DNA from: Aliiglaciecola lipolytica
GTDB taxonomy: Bacteria; Pseudomonadota; Gammaproteobacteria; Enterobacterales; Alteromonadaceae
Direction: 5' to 3'
DNA length: 64,000 nucleotides
Assembly: GCF_018860635.1 (NCBI RefSeq)
Contig: NZ_JAHKPT010000004.1
Location: 62,001 to 126,000, forward strand
Of this stretch, positions 1 through 10,100 are shown piece after piece. The notes under the pieces were generated by a model. The model was not told the origin of the DNA. It did not search any database and was given only the letters and a program-made list of their open reading frames with translations. The stretch's first letter is position 1. Each line of letters starts with the position of its first letter. Position numbers and translations under genes: made by a program.

Positions 1-457
1 TTGATGGGACTCCCATTGCAATCAAAAACTGTGCGTTCATATAGGCGTTACTGAATGTTTGGCGTCCTACATTTCCCGACGTCACTATTTTTGCCTGTGG
101 ATTATATTGCAATATTCTAATCGCCTCTGTAGCTCTTATTAGCGAACAAGGAGAAAGTTGAGACGTAATAGGGACAGCTCTATCATTGACATGGCCACAG
201 CCGAGTACGACGATATATTCGACCTTATTAGCAAGATCGTATTGTGGATATTGACGTTCTAAGGAATGCAATAGCGTATTTGGCAATGGCGCAAAAGAAA
301 CCAATATAAAACCGATGACTCCCGCACTCAAAAACACATTGGCTTTAGCGTATTTTTTCCGCCAGATATAGAAAATAGCGATTAACAAAAGCAATAGAAT
401 AATCGGAAGTGGCATTAAGAATACACCGATAAACTTTTTAATTAAGAACAAATCCAC
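1..457 (-). CDS. elyC: ElyC-like envelope biogenesis factor (DUF218/YdcF fold), C-terminus cut by window edge
   Basis: The reading frame opens at a GTG at 457 with GGAG upstream and runs off the left edge, so only about 152 N-terminal residues are present. Two hydrophobic segments come first (a run rich in PLPIILLLLLIAIF, then VFLSAGVIGFILVSF), followed by the start of a DUF218 domain: YIVVLGCGH, then a variable stretch, then an AKIVTSGN-type strand and a helix ending near AMGVP. In the family this inner-membrane protein affects peptidoglycan and undecaprenyl-phosphate lipid carrier metabolism. It is divergent from cmoM with 15 bases between the two starts; elyC (ycbC) and cmoM (smtA) are also neighbours in Escherichia coli, which supports the call. 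SanA-type DUF218 proteins are the alternative. Confidence 0.8.
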   Translation of the reverse strand, partial: MDLFLIKKFIGVFLMPLPIILLLLLIAIFYIWRKKYAKANVFLSAGVIGFILVSFAPLPNTLLHSLERQYPQYDLANKVEYIVVLGCGHVNDRAVPITSQLSPCSLIRATEAIRILQYNPQAKIVTSGNVGRQTFSNAYMNAQFLIAMGVPS

Positions 458-472
458 GTAAAATGATCTCCA

Positions 473-1279
473 ATGAAGTCACTAGAAGTGAACGCAACTT
501 GTTCACCCCAATATTATAATCCTATGAGTAAAAATTCAGATCAAAGCTTTGATTCGTTGATGGATAAATTTGCCAACAATATTTATGGTTCGAGTAAAGG
601 TAAACTGCGCCATGAATTGTTAGTTAATAACCTGCACGATTATATCAAGCTTGCAAATAAACCGCTCGATATAATCGATGTTGGTGGTGGCACAGGGATT
701 ATGAGTAAGGTAATGCTAGAGTTGGGGCATACCCTTACGTTTAATGACTTGTCGGCTGAAGCAGTTGAAATGGCAAAGGAAAACTTGGCTGAATTTGATG
801 ATGTGACTTTTGTTTGTGGTTCTCTAAATGACTTACCACCTAACAAAACCTATGACTTGGTGATTTGCCACGCTGTTTTAGAGTGGTTGAATTCACCGTT
901 TGAAGCTATTTCCGCATTGGTGTCTCAAGTCAAGCCAGGTGGCATTTTGTCGTTAAGCTTTTTTAATAAAGATGCGCACCGCTTCGGTAATCTCCTTTAT
1001 GGTAATTTTGATTATGTTGCTGCTGACATGAAAAATAAAAACACAGTGAGATTGAATCCTAACAATGCGTTAGAACCAAAAAAGGTCATAAGTCACTTAC
1101 AAAACTTGCCAGTAGAGATTATAAGCAGTGCAGGGATTCGGTGTTTTCATGATTATTTGAAAGATACAACGAAACAGCAAGACGAATATGAAAATATAAA
1201 AGCAGCGGAAATAAAATATGGCCATACCGAACCCTACAAATGGTTAGGTAAATATTTCCACCTTATTGTTCGTTGTTAA
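473..1279 (+). CDS. cmoM: tRNA 5-carboxymethoxyuridine methyltransferase CmoM
   Basis: A class I SAM-dependent methyltransferase of 268 residues. Motif I is IIDVGGGTG at about 67-75, and the downstream ICHAVLEW block (131-138), PGGILSLSFFN and FHDYL motifs match the CmoM (SmtA) family, which makes the methyl ester of cmo5U34 in tRNA. The family hallmark DKFANNIYGSSKG lies at 31-43, so a second methionine at residue 18 (base 524) is an equally good start; neither has a strong ribosome binding site. The gene is next to elyC as in enterobacteria, but no mukFEB follows. Confidence 0.88.
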   Translation: MKSLEVNATCSPQYYNPMSKNSDQSFDSLMDKFANNIYGSSKGKLRHELLVNNLHDYIKLANKPLDIIDVGGGTGIMSKVMLELGHTLTFNDLSAEAVEMAKENLAEFDDVTFVCGSLNDLPPNKTYDLVICHAVLEWLNSPFEAISALVSQVKPGGILSLSFFNKDAHRFGNLLYGNFDYVAADMKNKNTVRLNPNNALEPKKVISHLQNLPVEIISSAGIRCFHDYLKDTTKQQDEYENIKAAEIKYGHTEPYKWLGKYFHLIVRC

Positions 1280-1333
1280 AGTTGGCTTTAACAAAACCAC
1301 ATATGTTAAGCATCCATGCTCAATGAATCGGAT

Positions 1334-2323
1334 TTAGACTAAGAATGTGTGGGGATCTGATTGTTGTTTATCCATTAGCGCAATATTGTTAAGGGTAGTT
1401 TGCGCAATTTGTTGTAATGCCTCGTCGGTGAAAAAACCTTGATGGCCAGTAATTAGAACATTGGGAAACCCTACTAATCTATCAAATACGTCGTCTTGCA
1501 TTATTTCCCAAGATTTATCTTCAAAAAAGAGGTCTGATTCCATTTCGTATACATCTAAGCCTAATTGACCAATTTTTCGCGACTTTAGAGCCCTGATCAC
1601 AGCTTTACTATCTACCAAACCGCCACGAGAAGTATTAATTAGCATAACACCATCTTTCATTTTGCTAATTGAATCATCGTTTATCATGTGTTGGCTTTCA
1701 TTTGTTAGCGGGCAATGCAGACTTATGATATCTGAGTCGCACAGCAGGGTGTCGAGGGAAACAAAAGTGATGTCCTTTTGGTCGCTTGTTTGCGTCATGG
1801 GGTCATAACAGATTACTTTGCAGCCCAGTCCCAAAAGTATGTTCGCAGTACATTTTCCTATTTTTCCGTAACCCACAATACCTGCAGTTTTGCCATGAAA
1901 GTTGAAGCCAATTAATCCGTTAAGACTAAAGTTGTTCTCGCGAACGCGGTTGTAGGCTTTATGCAATTTTCTATTTAACGTCATCATTAACGCAACAGTA
2001 TGTTCAGCCACAGCTTCAGGAGAATAGGCAGGAACGCGAGATACCCTTATTCCAAGTTGTTTTGCCTTTTGTAGATCAACATTATTGAAACCAGCACAGC
2101 GCAATGCAATGTGTTTTATACCCATTTCTTTTAGCTGTTCAATAACTTGACTATCAACTTGGTCATTCACAAAAACACATATTGCTTCGTATCCCTGACA
2201 TAAAGCAACGGTATCAATGGATAACCTCGCTTCTTGAAAGTCTAAGGTGAAATTATACAGCGTGTTTTGTTTGTTAAAGTAACTAATATCATGCGATTTA
2301 CTACTGAAAAAAAGTGTTTTCAT
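1334..2323 (-). CDS. ldhA: D-lactate dehydrogenase, NAD-dependent (fermentative LdhA type)
   Basis: A 329-residue D-2-hydroxyacid dehydrogenase that reduces pyruvate to D-lactate. The NAD-binding glycine motif GYGKIG is at 151-156. The catalytic triad can be read as Arg233 (in NTSRGG), Glu262 (in DVYEMES) and His294 (in ITGHQGF). The stretch FFEDKSWEIMQDDVFDRL is typical of LdhA rather than of SerA or glyoxylate reductases. It lies 51 bases downstream of the peroxidase gene on the same strand and may be co-transcribed with it. Confidence 0.92.
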   Translation of the reverse strand: MKTLFFSSKSHDISYFNKQNTLYNFTLDFQEARLSIDTVALCQGYEAICVFVNDQVDSQVIEQLKEMGIKHIALRCAGFNNVDLQKAKQLGIRVSRVPAYSPEAVAEHTVALMMTLNRKLHKAYNRVRENNFSLNGLIGFNFHGKTAGIVGYGKIGKCTANILLGLGCKVICYDPMTQTSDQKDITFVSLDTLLCDSDIISLHCPLTNESQHMINDDSISKMKDGVMLINTSRGGLVDSKAVIRALKSRKIGQLGLDVYEMESDLFFEDKSWEIMQDDVFDRLVGFPNVLITGHQGFFTDEALQQIAQTTLNNIALMDKQQSDPHTFLV

Positions 2324-2374
2324 TCTGCTAGTCCCTTGTGCGCAAGTTGTGATTTTGGGATGACAAAAAGCGAT

Positions 2375-2857
2375 TTACAATAATGCTTCGATGTCTTTTT
2401 GAATCGCTTCGGGTTTTGTTTTGGGAGCGTATCTTGCCAGTACTTTGCCTTCTTTATTGACCAAAAATTTTGTAAAATTCCATTTGACACTTTTACTTCC
2501 TAACACCCCAGGAGCTTCAGCTTTGAGGAATTCATAAAGTGGTGATGCGTCTTTACCATTAACATCTGACTTTTTAAATAACGGAAAGTCGACATTAAAA
2601 TTTAAACTACAAAACTGTTCTATTTCAGAGTCTGAACCAGGCTCTTGATGACCAAATTGATCGCATGGAAATCCAAGAATTTCTAATCCTTGTGACTTGT
2701 ATTTTGTGTAAAGTGATTGTAATCCATCATATTGAGGAGTGAAGCCACATTTACTTGCGGTGTTGACTATCAATAGAACTTTGCCCTTATAATCGGAAAG
2801 CTCTTTTATTTCACCGTTATTCATGGGCATTTGAAAGTCGTAAATCGTATTTGGCAT
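2375..2857 (-). CDS. Glutathione/thioredoxin-dependent peroxidase (Gpx/BtuE family)
   Basis: A 160-residue cytoplasmic peroxidase without a signal peptide. The peroxidatic cysteine is Cys37 in NTASKCGFTPQY, and the other family signatures are GFPCDQFG (62-69) and WNFTKFL (126-132), which supply the catalytic Gln, Trp and Asn. A further cysteine, Cys83, could be the resolving residue, as in thioredoxin-dependent Gpx enzymes; it is a Cys enzyme, not a selenoprotein. It removes hydrogen peroxide and organic hydroperoxides. Same strand as ldhA, directly upstream of it. Confidence 0.92.
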   Translation of the reverse strand: MPNTIYDFQMPMNNGEIKELSDYKGKVLLIVNTASKCGFTPQYDGLQSLYTKYKSQGLEILGFPCDQFGHQEPGSDSEIEQFCSLNFNVDFPLFKKSDVNGKDASPLYEFLKAEAPGVLGSKSVKWNFTKFLVNKEGKVLARYAPKTKPEAIQKDIEALL

Positions 2858-3021
2858 AATTTTCTCGTTTATATTTTTAATGTCGCTAGGGATTGGATAC
2901 TTAGGTTGAAATTTCGCGTATTAAGCTAGCATTGTTTAAGTAATATATCATGGTGATAGATAGGAAGCAGATCAATAGAGGATTTTTATTTAGGTTTAAT
3001 TTTGTACTGTTTTTATCGTAC

Positions 3022-3059
3022 TAAAAGATGATTTAGGTAACGTCCTAAATCATCTTTTT
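3022..3059 (-). terminator. Intrinsic terminator after the FapA-like gene
   Basis: A perfect 15-bp hairpin (arms 3023-3037 and 3044-3058, loop TAACGT) lies just past the stop codon at 3067. The stem ends in AAAA/TTTT, so it could work in both directions. Confidence 0.8.
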
Positions 3060-3066
3060 ATGTGAA

Positions 3067-4722
3067 TTACACAAGAGGTTCGTAATTCCATTGATGTCCC
3101 GCATAATGGACCTTCGCTTTTGCATATTCTCGTTCAGCACGCCAAGTGCGGTTATTGAGTTTAACCACTACACCAGCGTACAAACGTTTATTGGCAATGA
3201 GTTTAATATCCTGCTGATAGGATTCTTTTGCCAATTTCATTTTTTCACACTTAGCCTCTAACCATTCCAATAATTGAGACTCGTTTTTGAACATTTCCTC
3301 GGCTTCTTTAAACTTACGTTGTAATTCTGGATGGATTTTTTTGCCGCGCATTAACTCGAATTTACCCCTGTGGCGAAGGTTATTATCGCGCAGTTGCAAT
3401 AAAAGCTCATCAACAGTGTCTTTTCTTTCCAGCAGAGTATTAAAGCCGTGGCTGAAATCAATATTCAGGTGGCTTCCAGATACAGCGCCAAGAGTGCCTG
3501 CGGTTATTGCACCTTTGCACTGAATATCACAGGCGAATAAGTTCCCATTTGGTTTATCAATAGGACCAACAGTGACACTACCACCGCAATTGATTTTACT
3601 GTAAGCCAATTGACGACCAATGGTGACATTTCCACTACACTGCACATTAAGACCTTGACCATGTTGCACATGGACGCTGCCCTCGGCTATTAACTTAGTA
3701 CTAAATTCGGTGCTATGTTCATTGACTTTGCCCATGGCTCCTTCCGTTATGATGATATCGCCACCTGCTTTGATGGTTGCTGATTCAACAAAGCCATTGA
3801 TCGTGACATCACCGCTGGCGGTAATTTCCATCTTTTCAGTAACATCGCCATTTACCAGCACCGCACCATCGTATTTAATATTACCTGTGCCTACATTTAC
3901 ACCTTTACAAATGAAGGTATCATCAACCCACATTTTGCCGTTTTGAAACTTTGGCATGCCGGTTATAGCAGCTAGATATAAATTTTCATCCTGATCGCTA
4001 CTCTTGATACCTTCACCTGGTTTGAATTTAATCCAATTGCCAGGTTTAGGGGCAATTATTCCGCCTTTAACGGTAAATCCACTGCGGCCTTTAGTAGGAG
4101 CGATTCGTCGTAACACTTCTGTATTGGCTTTGACACAAATGACATCACCTAAATTACGCATGTCTACGCGAGTAGAGCCACTTGACTGTGGTTTAAGAAT
4201 TCTTTCTAGTGCATTAGGGACCAATGGGTTCAATTTAGAATCTTTGCCATTTTTCACCGGCAGGCCTTTTGCTACTAAGTCTTCAATGATTGAACCCGGT
4301 TTTGCCGCTTTTGCTTTTGTTGCAATTTCATTGATGGTTTTATCACTTAGGCCTCTTACAACCCCTTTATCATTTGCTATTTTGACTAATTCACTAGCCG
4401 TAGGGGAATGACCTCCATATGCGGCAGTGACAGAGATAAAAGCCACCATGTCATTGTCTTCAATGCGAAACTTTACTGTCGCATCTTTTTTCTCCGCAAT
4501 AACTTCGCTAATAACCTCATAGCTGCCTTCTTTTCGCGCTTTGGTCAATAAATCATTGGCATTAATGACATTTTCATCAGATAAATACAAAGCTGAATAG
4601 TTGCTGTTATTAAAACTATTAATAAGGGATTTCACGTCTATATTGGGCGCAACTTCGCTTGGATTTATGAGTAAGCTTAAAAACGTTCCACTGTCATCAA
4701 GCCTAAAATTAATGCCTTTCAT
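3067..4722 (-). CDS. FapA (DUF342) family polymer-like beta-helix protein
   Basis: About 551 residues. An N-terminal region (to about 165) with an early DUF342-type domain is followed by repeated short beta-rungs such as GNIKYDGAVLVNGDVTE, ASGDVTINGFVES and CSGNVTIGRQLA, the bactofilin-like right-handed beta-helix of DUF342, and then a C-terminal charged coiled-coil (roughly 430-510). Annotated relatives are called flagellar assembly protein A, but the molecular function is not well established. I chose the ATG at 4722 because AGGTGG sits 5 bases before it; a GTG nine bases upstream overlaps that ribosome binding site. No flagellar genes are nearby. Confidence 0.8.
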   Translation of the reverse strand: MKGINFRLDDSGTFLSLLINPSEVAPNIDVKSLINSFNNSNYSALYLSDENVINANDLLTKARKEGSYEVISEVIAEKKDATVKFRIEDNDMVAFISVTAAYGGHSPTASELVKIANDKGVVRGLSDKTINEIATKAKAAKPGSIIEDLVAKGLPVKNGKDSKLNPLVPNALERILKPQSSGSTRVDMRNLGDVICVKANTEVLRRIAPTKGRSGFTVKGGIIAPKPGNWIKFKPGEGIKSSDQDENLYLAAITGMPKFQNGKMWVDDTFICKGVNVGTGNIKYDGAVLVNGDVTEKMEITASGDVTINGFVESATIKAGGDIIITEGAMGKVNEHSTEFSTKLIAEGSVHVQHGQGLNVQCSGNVTIGRQLAYSKINCGGSVTVGPIDKPNGNLFACDIQCKGAITAGTLGAVSGSHLNIDFSHGFNTLLERKDTVDELLLQLRDNNLRHRGKFELMRGKKIHPELQRKFKEAEEMFKNESQLLEWLEAKCEKMKLAKESYQQDIKLIANKRLYAGVVVKLNNRTWRAEREYAKAKVHYAGHQWNYEPLV

Positions 4723-4893
4723 TACTACCACCTGAAATTAATCCGATCTATTTGTTACTGCTGTATCGACTATATTTATGAATATATTAATTATAGACAA
4801 AATATACCATTAGGTTCGTCAGCTTACTTTGATTTTTCTGCGCATTAGCCAAATTTATATTTGGCGCTAAAAAATGTTTTCTGTTTTTCATAA

Positions 4894-6333
4894 CTACAGA
4901 CTTTCAGCGTAATGGTGTAGTGCTCTAATTATCGCTCTTTTTTCAGGATTATTCTGATACTCAAAAGTGAGTTGCTCTAATAAATCAAGGTATTCGGGAA
5001 GCTGTATACTCGCCGGCGAGTCTGGATCTGTCAGGCGGTACTGTCTATGTCGCTGCCACTTAATGACTTCTTCTTCATTTAAGCTTAAAGGATAATTTCT
5101 GGCCCTGTAACGGAATACTAGGGTGTTAAGTCTTGGATCGCTAAACTGCCAATCTTTTGGACCTAGATTGCTTGGGTCGATTTGATGAATTTGATCGAGT
5201 TTTTGTCGGTCCGAATCACTTAAAAAACCACCAGTATAGAGTGCGTAGTCCGGATCAATCGTTGGATCAGATTGACGTTCTTCATCAAATACCGCAGTAA
5301 GTTTTGTTGATAAACTGGGTTCATTTTTCAACTTAGCTAAATTTTGCAAACACAGATTGCGATCAATGCCCAAGCGCTCTGCATTTTCTTCGGTAAGGGT
5401 TTTAGCTGGTGCGATAATGGGACACTTATTCAAGTGAATAAGCTTTATCGGAAGTCTTTGCTGACCTTCCTGCATATCTGCAGTTCGTTGGTATAATCGA
5501 GCTTTTATTTCTTCAATATCTAAATCATAGAGGGGGCTGGGATCTAACCCAAGATTCAAACATATAATCGCATTCTTATTTGTTGGATGGTAAGCAATTG
5601 GCAGTACCCAGGTACAGCATCCATTTTGGGCCGGTAATTTTGATGAAATATGCACTAAGGGAACTTGTGCATCAATGTTGATATGCTCAGCCACCTTGCG
5701 TTTATTGCGCAGACTGAAAATGTAGTCATAAAGCTTAGGTTGGGCCTGTTTAATTAGTTTGGCAATGGCAATAGTTGCATATACGTCTGATAGGGCATCA
5801 TGGGCATCTGCGTGAGCAATATCATTCGCCTGGGTAAGGTCTTCCAATTTAAAGCTTGGTGTGCCATCTTCTTTATATACCCAATTTATCCCCTCTGGTC
5901 TTAGCGCATAACAAGCTCGCACTAAATCAATGATATCCCATCTGCTATTGCCATTTTGCCATTCTCGCGCGTAAGGGTCATATAAGTTTCGATACAGGGT
6001 GTAACGTGTGACTTCATCATCAAATCGAATACTATTATAACCAGCACTGCAGGTTCCTGGAGTGGCCATCTGTTGAAGAATTTTTTTGATAAATTCAGCT
6101 TCAACCAAACCGTCTCTTAAGGTTAATTGCGGAGTAATACCTGTGACTAAAGCTGCATGAGGATTAGGCAAATAATCATTGGGTATTTGACTGTACCATT
6201 TCACCGGCTTATCGATAATATTTAGCTCAAGGTCTGTTCTTATCCCAGCAAACTGACAAGGAAAGTCTTTTTGCGGGTTGACCCCCCATGTTTCGTAATC
6301 GTGCCAAAGGATTGATGGGTTCAAGGTACTCAC
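4894..6333 (-). CDS. sbcB: Exodeoxyribonuclease I
   Basis: A 479-residue 3'-5' single-strand DNA exonuclease used in mismatch repair and recombination. It starts with the DEDD-family motif LWHDYETWG, giving Asp12 and Glu14 as metal ligands; AGYNSIRFDDEVTRY is exo II and HADAHDALSDVYAT is exo III. The C-terminal part (about 200-479) matches the SH3-like and helical domains of ExoI. The start is a GTG at 6333 with only a weak GAGA before it. Length is as usual for SbcB (about 475). Confidence 0.95.
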   Translation of the reverse strand: MSTLNPSILWHDYETWGVNPQKDFPCQFAGIRTDLELNIIDKPVKWYSQIPNDYLPNPHAALVTGITPQLTLRDGLVEAEFIKKILQQMATPGTCSAGYNSIRFDDEVTRYTLYRNLYDPYAREWQNGNSRWDIIDLVRACYALRPEGINWVYKEDGTPSFKLEDLTQANDIAHADAHDALSDVYATIAIAKLIKQAQPKLYDYIFSLRNKRKVAEHINIDAQVPLVHISSKLPAQNGCCTWVLPIAYHPTNKNAIICLNLGLDPSPLYDLDIEEIKARLYQRTADMQEGQQRLPIKLIHLNKCPIIAPAKTLTEENAERLGIDRNLCLQNLAKLKNEPSLSTKLTAVFDEERQSDPTIDPDYALYTGGFLSDSDRQKLDQIHQIDPSNLGPKDWQFSDPRLNTLVFRYRARNYPLSLNEEEVIKWQRHRQYRLTDPDSPASIQLPEYLDLLEQLTFEYQNNPEKRAIIRALHHYAESL

Positions 6334-6613
6334 TCTCTAATATTGATTCACTCGAAACTACTGTTAAAACAAGGCGTATTTTCAACCTGTTTTTATTTGA
6401 GTCGATTTCGAGATATGAAAAATAAGAATTATACAGAAACCAATAGGTTCTGCTATGCAGAATGCAGTTACTTCGTTTTTCACTATAAAAAGATTTAAAT
6501 ATTATTAAAAAAGTTATGTTTTTTAATTGGTTATGACTATCTTTATATTAGGCGATCGGTTTAATCATTAAATTGATAACTAAACAAAACACTTTCGAAG
6601 CTAAGGAGAAAGG

Positions 6614-7030
6614 GTGGAATCATTAAAAGTAAATCATTATATGAATCGGCGGCCTGTTACATTCACCGATGAAATGCCTGTCGCTGAGGCGGTTGAACGC
6701 CTTTTAACAGGCAAGCAATCTGGTGGGGCAGTGCTCAATCCTCGCAACAAAGTAGTCGGATTCTTGTCGGAAAAAGACTGTATTGCTCGTATGATTACCT
6801 CGAGTTATTACCGAGAACAAGTAGCCCGTGTAAAAGACATTATGAAAACCGATGTTTTGGCGGTGAAATCCTATGATTCGATTATTGAAGTGGCGCAACG
6901 CTTTTTGAATGAAGGCACTAAATTGTATCCTGTGGTTGACGATGATGGTTATTTTATCGGCACCATAAGTCGTGCTGATGTCCTTTATGCTATCGATGTG
7001 CAACTGCGAGATGGATATAAACGAGCTTAA
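6614..7030 (+). CDS. Tandem CBS-domain protein
   Basis: A 138-residue cytoplasmic protein made of two CBS motifs (about 8-58 and 72-130), each with the beta-alpha-beta pattern, for example GGAVLNPRNKVVGFLSEKDC and TKLYPVVDDDGYFIGTISRAD. Such pairs usually bind adenine nucleotides and act as sensors. It starts at GTG 6614, with AAGGAG five bases upstream. It stands alone between sbcB (divergent) and hrpA, so its partner is unknown. Confidence 0.85.
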   Translation: MESLKVNHYMNRRPVTFTDEMPVAEAVERLLTGKQSGGAVLNPRNKVVGFLSEKDCIARMITSSYYREQVARVKDIMKTDVLAVKSYDSIIEVAQRFLNEGTKLYPVVDDDGYFIGTISRADVLYAIDVQLRDGYKRA

Positions 7031-7120
7031 AACCGTTTTATAGCTCACTTTGCTGGAAATTTGTTGGCGTTTCTTCTAGGATCCGTTGCGTTTTAAAGCA
7101 TCGAATTTTTTGAGAATATA

Positions 7121-10100
7121 TTGTCCAATAATCAAAATACAGCCGTTCCAAATCGCGAGGAGCTGCAAAAGCAGTTACAAGATTGCCTTGGTAGTGATAT
7201 TTTTCGACTTCAAAAACGATTGAATCGTTTAGTTTCAGGCAAAAGTAATGACTCTCAGTGGCAAGCAATTGCTACTGCCATTGAGGAGTCCAAACGCGTT
7301 CGCCAGTTCAAATTGCAGAATATTCCGGATATAGAGTATCCAGATTTGCCGGTGAGCGAACATAAAGATGCGATTAGTGATGCTATTGCTAATCATCAAG
7401 TTGTTATTATTGCTGGCGAAACAGGGTCGGGGAAAACCACCCAGATACCTAAGATTTGTCTACAACTCGGTCGCGGAGTAGATGGCCTTATTGGTCATAC
7501 TCAACCAAGGCGCTTAGCTGCCAGAACTGTTGCCGGACGTATCGCCGAGGAGTTGGGGACGACTGTCGGTGAAAAAGTTGGATTTAAAGTACGTTTTTCT
7601 GATCAGGTTGGTGATGATACTTACATCAAGTTAATGACGGATGGTATTTTACTTGCTGAAATGCAAGCGGATAGGTTTTTAAGTAAATACGATACATTAA
7701 TCATTGATGAAGCTCATGAGCGCAGTCTAAACATAGATTTTATTTTGGGGTATTTGAAACAATTATTACCCAAACGCCCTGAACTCAAATTAATCATAAC
7801 TTCAGCCACTATCGACCCTGAGCGTTTCTCAAAACACTTTAACAATGCCCCTATTATCCAAGTTAGCGGACGTAGTTACCCAGTTGAAATACGTTATAAC
7901 CCACTTCAAGACAATGATGAAGACAGTGATCAAATTCAAGGAATTATCCAAGCCGTTGATGAATTAAGTCGCGAAAAGCGAGGGGATATCCTGGTTTTTC
8001 TAAGTGGTGAGCGAGAAATTCGAGACACGGCTGACGCCCTGAGTAAACAGAATTACAAAGCCACAGAAATACTGCCTCTTTATGCTCGACTATCGGTGGC
8101 GGAACAAAATCGCATTTTCCAATCTCATGGCAATCGTCGAATAGTGCTGGCGACAAATGTGGCTGAAACCTCGTTGACTGTGCCTGGTATCAAATATGTG
8201 ATTGATCCCGGATTTGCAAGATTGTCTCGCTACAGTTACCGAAGCAAGGTACAAAGATTACCAATTGAAGCCATTTCTCAAGCCTCTGCTAATCAACGTG
8301 CTGGTCGGTGTGGTCGAGTCTCCGAAGGGATTTGTATTCGTTTATATTCAGAAGACGATTTTAATGGGCGTCCGGAGTTCACCGATCCGGAAATTCTTAG
8401 AACCAATCTAGCATCCGTCATTTTGCAAATGCTATCGTTAAAGCTCGGAGATATACAAGATTTTCCATTTGTTCAGCCTCCAGATAATCGGTTTATCAAC
8501 GATGGATTTCGTCTCTTAGAAGAGCTCACTGCGGTTGAAAAGCGTCACGGTAAATTGAGTTTGACCGAGACTGGGCGTCAAATTGCAAAGTTACCAGTAG
8601 ACCCTCGTTACGCTAGAATGGTAGTCGAAGCAGGTCACAATAATTGTGTATCTGAGTTAATCATCATTGCTGCAGGCTTGAGTATTCAAGACCCAAGAGA
8701 GCGACCACAAGATAAACGTGCAGCGGCGGATCAACAACATGAGAAGTATGCAGATAAGCAGTCTGATTTTGTTGCTCTGTTAAATTTATGGCAAGACTTC
8801 AAATTACAACAAAAAGAGTTAACCGCGAATCAATTGCGTAAGTGGTGTCGCACACATTTTATTAATTATCTTAGAATGCGTGAGTGGCAAGATGTCGTCA
8901 GCCAACTTAAAAAATCCATAGTCGAAGTTGGTTTTAGGTTAAATAAACAAGAAGCTGATTTTGATGATGTTCATAAAGCTATCCTCTCTGGGCTTTTATC
9001 TCATATTGGTTTTAAAGATAAAGAACGAGAATTTGAGGGGGCTAGGGGATCTAAGTTTTTAATCTTCCCTGGCTCAAACTTATCGAAAAAACCACCTAAA
9101 TGGACAATGGTCGCTGAACTGGTGGAAACCTCCCGATTATTTGGGCGTGTTGCCGCTAAAATTGAACCCGAATGGATAGAGCCCCTAGCTAAACATTTAA
9201 CCAAGTATCAATATAGTGAACCTGTCTGGTCGAAAAAACGTGGGGCAGTGCAAGCACTGGAAAAAGTGCTACTGTTTGGCTTGACTATAGTAAGCAATCG
9301 ACATGTTAATTTTAGTCAAATAGATCCTGATATCAGTCGTGAAATTTTTATTAGAGAAGCATTAGTGAATGCGGATACAAAGTTGTCTTACAACTTTATT
9401 CACTATAACCAATCGTTAATCGAGGACATACAATTACTCGAAGAAAAATCCCGCCGTCGCGACGTATTAGTCGATGAACAAGAGTTGGTGGCATTTTACG
9501 AACAAACTATTCCAAAGCATGTGTGTAGCGAAAGCGGCTTCAAAAAATGGTGGAACAAAGCTGAGTCTAGTGTTCAAGAAAGTTTGAAGTACGATCCTGA
9601 GCAACTAAAAAAACACCAAGCGGAACAAGTTAATGAGCTCAACTTCCCTGATAGTTGGCAGCAAAATAATTTAAATCTGAAATTAACCTATTGTTTTGAA
9701 CCCAATCAAATTGATGATGGTGTTAGCTTAATCATTCCATTACCGATTTTAAATCAGCTTGAAGAAAATGGCTTCGACTGGCTTATTCCTGGGTTTCGCC
9801 ATGAATTAATTGTGACATTAATTAAATCGCTCCCCAAACGGTTAAGGCGTAATTTTGTGCCTGCTCCTAATTTTGCCGATGCTTGTATGTTAGATATGCA
9901 GTCAAAAGATAATAAAGGCCATCCATTGCCATTTTTGACCGCGTTAAGCAAAAAACTACTAAAAATGACCGGGGTGAATGTTGCTGAAGAAGAATGGCAA
10001 TGGCAGTCGTTGCCTAATCATTTAAAGTTCAATTTCAAAGTGGTCGATGGCAAGGGAAATTTACTTAAACAGGGGCGTGATTTACACGTTCTCAAATATG

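Noticed and set aside
4004-4411. A 135-codon plus-strand frame within the FapA-like gene
   Set aside because: It is the opposite strand of clear beta-helix coding sequence, with a low-complexity Leu/Pro/Ser text.
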